DNA of 64,000 nucleotides, taken from contig CAZSLC010000006.1 in assembly GCA_964607675.1 (NCBI GenBank), positions 32,361 through 96,360 of the forward strand, read 5' to 3'. The notes below the pieces were generated by a model. It did no database searches. It saw only the letters and a program-made list of their open reading frames with translations, and was not told where the DNA came from. This document shows, in pieces, positions 61,716 to 64,000 of the stretch. Source of the DNA: CAZSLC01 sp964607675 (GTDB taxonomy: Bacteria; Bacteroidota; Bacteroidia; Bacteroidales; UBA932). Every line of letters begins with the position of its first letter. The stretch's first letter is position 1. The position numbers were made by a program, and so were the translations under genes.

Positions 61716-62630
61716 TCATCCCTTTTTGATGATAGATTTGAAATCTCGATGAGCCTCTACCACAGCGCGAAAATAACTCCATTTGCCTGTGATAAGATAG
61801 ACCATTGAGATTGCCCCATCAATGCACATTCGGAAGAAAATTTTTAAATTTCTCCCTTTTTCAATATTGTTGTGCATCATTAGAAGATTATTTCTAAAAT
61901 TATAATACAGTTTCTTTGGAGATTGCTGAGGGAGTGTCCCCCCTCCAACATGATATATTTTGGCTTGAGGTATGACCCATACTTGCCATCCTCCCCTTTT
62001 TGCCCTCCAGCATAGATCAATCTCCTCCATATGGGCGAAGAATCTCTCATCTAACCCACCGAGCTCCTTCCATACTGCTGACCTTATCATGAAAGAGGTG
62101 CCAGACGCCCAAAATATTTCTATTGGATCATCATATTGTCCTTTGTCTTCCTCCATCTTGTTGAGGATCCTTCCGCGGCAGTATGGAATCCACAATTTGC
62201 TTAAAAAGCCACCACAGGCCCCTGCATATTCGAAATAATTTCTTTTGTAATAAGAGAGCACCTTTGGGGCAGCAATGGCGGCATCGGGGTGTGAGTCCAT
62301 AAATTGTTCCATCGTCTGGAGCCACCCTTGGGTAACCTCTACATCTGAATTGAGAAGGAGGTAAAATTCGAATTGTTGTCCAGCACCCTCAATCTCCTTG
62401 ATTGCTCTGTTGTAACCACCAGTGAAACCCCAATTTTGGGTGAATTTGATTATTTGTACGGTAGAGGGTGAATAATGCGACTCAAGCCACTCTATTGACC
62501 CATCGTCAGAGCCATTGTCTGCGACTATGATGGCACTATTTGGGGTCTTTTCAATCAAAATAGGGACAAACTCCTTCATAAAATGGAGTCCATTCCAATT
62601 GAGAATAATAACAGCAGTCCGTGATGCCAC
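61716..62630 (-). CDS. GT2 family glycosyltransferase
   Basis: A 304-residue GT-A fold transferase. Motifs: VIILNWNGLHFMKEF at the start, NGSDDGSIEWL, LLNSDVEV (DXD-like), ASGTSFMIRSAVWKELGG and MEEIDLCWRAKRGGW (ED motif). This matches rhamnosyltransferase-like GT2 enzymes of cell-wall or O-antigen synthesis. Start is GTG; a TAA lies one codon upstream, so no longer start exists. The donor and acceptor are unknown. A -7 box (TATCTTTG, minus strand) lies about 20 nt upstream. Confidence 0.92.
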   Translation of the reverse strand: MASRTAVIILNWNGLHFMKEFVPILIEKTPNSAIIVADNGSDDGSIEWLESHYSPSTVQIIKFTQNWGFTGGYNRAIKEIEGAGQQFEFYLLLNSDVEVTQGWLQTMEQFMDSHPDAAIAAPKVLSYYKRNYFEYAGACGGFLSKLWIPYCRGRILNKMEEDKGQYDDPIEIFWASGTSFMIRSAVWKELGGLDERFFAHMEEIDLCWRAKRGGWQVWVIPQAKIYHVGGGTLPQQSPKKLYYNFRNNLLMMHNNIEKGRNLKIFFRMCIDGAISMVYLITGKWSYFRAVVEAHRDFKSIIKKG

Positions 62631-62925
62631 TTATATTTGATTTTTTACAAAGATATGGATAATAATAATAATTTTCATATTTCTATGACTCCTGGAAATG
62701 CTAATCAAATTAAATAAGTACCTTCGTGCTTCAAACTAACTCTTATGCAAATGTATGGATTCACTATTTTGGGAGAAGATGGACGTATTATTCCATATGA
62801 AGAGCAATATGCATATAAAGGGAAATAAAGGAGAGTTGAGCGAATTATATGCTTTTTTTAAGTTATTTTATAAAACTAAATCTACAGGTTAGATTCAAAT
62901 AATGTTTTAAATTATTTTTGTATTT
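62631..62925 (+). other. AT-rich intergenic gap with two in-frame small ORFs
   Basis: The 295-bp gap between the GT2 gene and the YitT gene holds two short plus-strand frames in register: 62655-62717 (20 codons, MDNNNNFHISMTPGNANQIK) and 62745-62828 (27 codons, MQMYGFTILGEDGRIIPYEE and seven more). A single TAA and nine codons separate them. A weak -7 box (TACCTTCG) lies before the second. They may be a decayed gene, two microproteins or chance. The YitT -7 box TATTTTTG ends at 62920, 5 nt before its ATG. Confidence 0.4.
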
Positions 62926-63846
62926 ATGAAAAATAAAATTTTTACAAAAAAGGCAATAATTGCCTATACCTACATCGTATTGGGGTGTCTTCTATTTGCA
63001 ATAGGGGATGTAATGTTTGTGAATCCGTATCGTTTAGCCCCAGGAGGGACATACGGTCTGGCAAATGTTTTTAATACGTTGTGGCCATGGAAAATAAGCT
63101 ATTATGCACTCTGTATGGATATTCCATTGCTGATTATAGGGACTTATGTACTTGGTGGTAAGTTTGGAGCTAAGACAATAATCTCTACAATACTTATTGC
63201 ACTATTTATATTTGTCATCGAATCTACATGGGGTTATGCACCTGTAATTCATGATGGATTGATAGATAACCCGCTTCCAGGAGAACTTGCCTTTGTGCCT
63301 GATTACTTTTTGAACACAGTCGTTGCAGGACTTATTTATGGAGTAGCTATTGGACTTATTTTTAGGTCGGGGGCTACTTCTGGAGGAAGTGATGTTATTG
63401 CTATGATTGTCAATAAATATACAAAGATGTCACTTGGTACTTTGGTTTTGATTGTTGATTCTATTATCACATTGACGACATTGTTTGCATTTAAACAAGT
63501 TCGCCTGCCGATATATTCAATATTCTTGATTTTTGTTGAAAGCAAAGTAATAGATATGGTTATCGATGGAATCAAAACATATAAGACCTTGTTTATTATT
63601 ACAGATAAACAGGATCAAGTGAGAGATGCCATTATTGAAGATTTAAATAGGGGGGGGACGTGTTTCAAAGGGAAGGGTCTTTATGAAGGACAAGAACGTA
63701 ATATGATATACACCACAGTCTCAAGGGGCGAATTTGTGAAACTCAAAGAGGGAATTTATGATATTGATCCCTTTGCATTTATCAATGTCATAGATAGTAG
63801 TGAGATACTCGGGAATGGATTTAAGGCGTTAAATAATGGGGATTAG
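62926..63846 (+). CDS. YitT family membrane protein (DUF161/DUF2179)
   Basis: A 306-residue protein with five or six N-terminal transmembrane helices (AYTYIVLGCLLFAIGDVMF onward; GLIFRSGATSGGSDVIAMI) and a C-terminal cytoplasmic DUF2179 domain (FIITDKQDQVRDAIIEDLNRGGTCFKGKG). The family is widespread and its transport role is not established. It is followed by a terminator, so it is a single-gene unit. A -7 box (TATTTTTG, 62913-62920) stands 5 nt before the ATG. Confidence 0.93.
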   Translation: MKNKIFTKKAIIAYTYIVLGCLLFAIGDVMFVNPYRLAPGGTYGLANVFNTLWPWKISYYALCMDIPLLIIGTYVLGGKFGAKTIISTILIALFIFVIESTWGYAPVIHDGLIDNPLPGELAFVPDYFLNTVVAGLIYGVAIGLIFRSGATSGGSDVIAMIVNKYTKMSLGTLVLIVDSIITLTTLFAFKQVRLPIYSIFLIFVESKVIDMVIDGIKTYKTLFIITDKQDQVRDAIIEDLNRGGTCFKGKGLYEGQERNMIYTTVSRGEFVKLKEGIYDIDPFAFINVIDSSEILGNGFKALNNGD

Positions 63847-63887
63847 AAGAAGCTCTTTTATTATTTTAAAACCCTCATATAAAATTG

Positions 63888-63923
63888 AATTAGCATTAAA
63901 GTTATATTAATGCTAATTTTTTT
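63888..63923 (+). terminator. Terminator of YitT gene
   Basis: ATTAGCATTAA and TTAATGCTAAT form an 11-bp stem with a 7-nt loop, followed by seven T, 42 bp past the stop codon. Confidence 0.9.
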
Positions 63924-64000
63924 AATAAATTTATTAAAAAACTTTTGGAGGAGTATAAGCAGGCATACGAATACATCGAAAATAATCGTGACATCGCAAT

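Noticed and set aside
1..64000. CRISPR array, insertion sequence, prophage or integrated element
   Set aside because: No spaced direct repeats, transposase, integrase or phage-type genes were found; gene content and composition look uniform.

Overview
The window looks like a chromosomal segment of a low-GC member of the Bacteroidota, most likely order Bacteroidales; the genus cannot be fixed by eye. The evidence is the mix of lineage-typical genes (DUF4837 lipoprotein, short second SSB, alanine/glutamate-tailed S16, the glycine-lipid acyltransferase pair, S9B dipeptidyl peptidase, C69 peptidase, two DUF5009-type acyltransferases), the lack of Shine-Dalgarno sequences, and repeated Bacteroidota promoters of the form TTTG, 19-21 bp, TAnnTTTG. 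I see no rRNA, IS element, prophage or CRISPR array. Apart from two tRNAs, one attenuator and short gaps, the DNA is densely coding.

Layout. 1-7212 (minus): comM, tsaE, a selenium module (selU, a DsrE-like YedF half-protein, selD), the muramidase namZ and a TPR protein cut by the window edge. 7286-10091: waaA divergent from mlaE-mlaF. 10101-15311 (minus): PHP phosphoesterase, NagX-like acyltransferase, YfcE-like phosphodiesterase, DPP IV-type peptidase. 15395-22218: rsmE, tRNA-Met, ispF, then a plus-strand run of mutL, rhomboid, EEP phosphatase, tsaC and a GH18 lipoprotein. 22213-25097 (minus): BNR-repeat hydrolase and trpB2 behind a Trp-codon attenuator, then a zinc-ribbon protein. 25301-34176: ssb, cysS, a propeller lipoprotein, OsmC, miaB, two small envelope proteins, glsA-glsB, rpoN. 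34199-42343 (minus): upp, an amino-acid symporter with a racemase, radC, tRNA-Glu with rpsT, DUF4837, rseP, dxr, an M23 peptidase. 42370-44746 (plus): ruvX, def, phosphomannomutase. 44731-54284 (minus): rpsP-rimM-DUF5009, nitroreductase, an RND efflux operon, cyclophilin. 54444-63846: C69 peptidase, patatin-barrel protein, flippase, dut, murF, a GT2 transferase and a YitT protein.

How the genes fit together. Much of the window serves the cell envelope: lipid A-Kdo transfer, phospholipid trafficking, glycine lipids, isoprenoid synthesis (ispF, dxr), peptidoglycan (murF, namZ, M23), S2P signalling and surface lipoproteins. A second theme is RNA modification: tsaE and tsaC for t6A, selU for selenouridine, miaB for ms2i6A, rsmE for 16S rRNA.

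The strongest unusual signal is the attenuator at 24568-24771: promoter, an 18-bp palindrome, a 19-residue leader peptide with three consecutive Trp codons, and an intrinsic terminator, in front of a stand-alone trpB2. Also notable are a MutL that has lost the DQH part of its endonuclease motif, a set of genes whose -7 box ends exactly 4 nt before the start codon (possible leaderless mRNAs), and a selenium module that supports tRNA selenation with no selenocysteine genes nearby.
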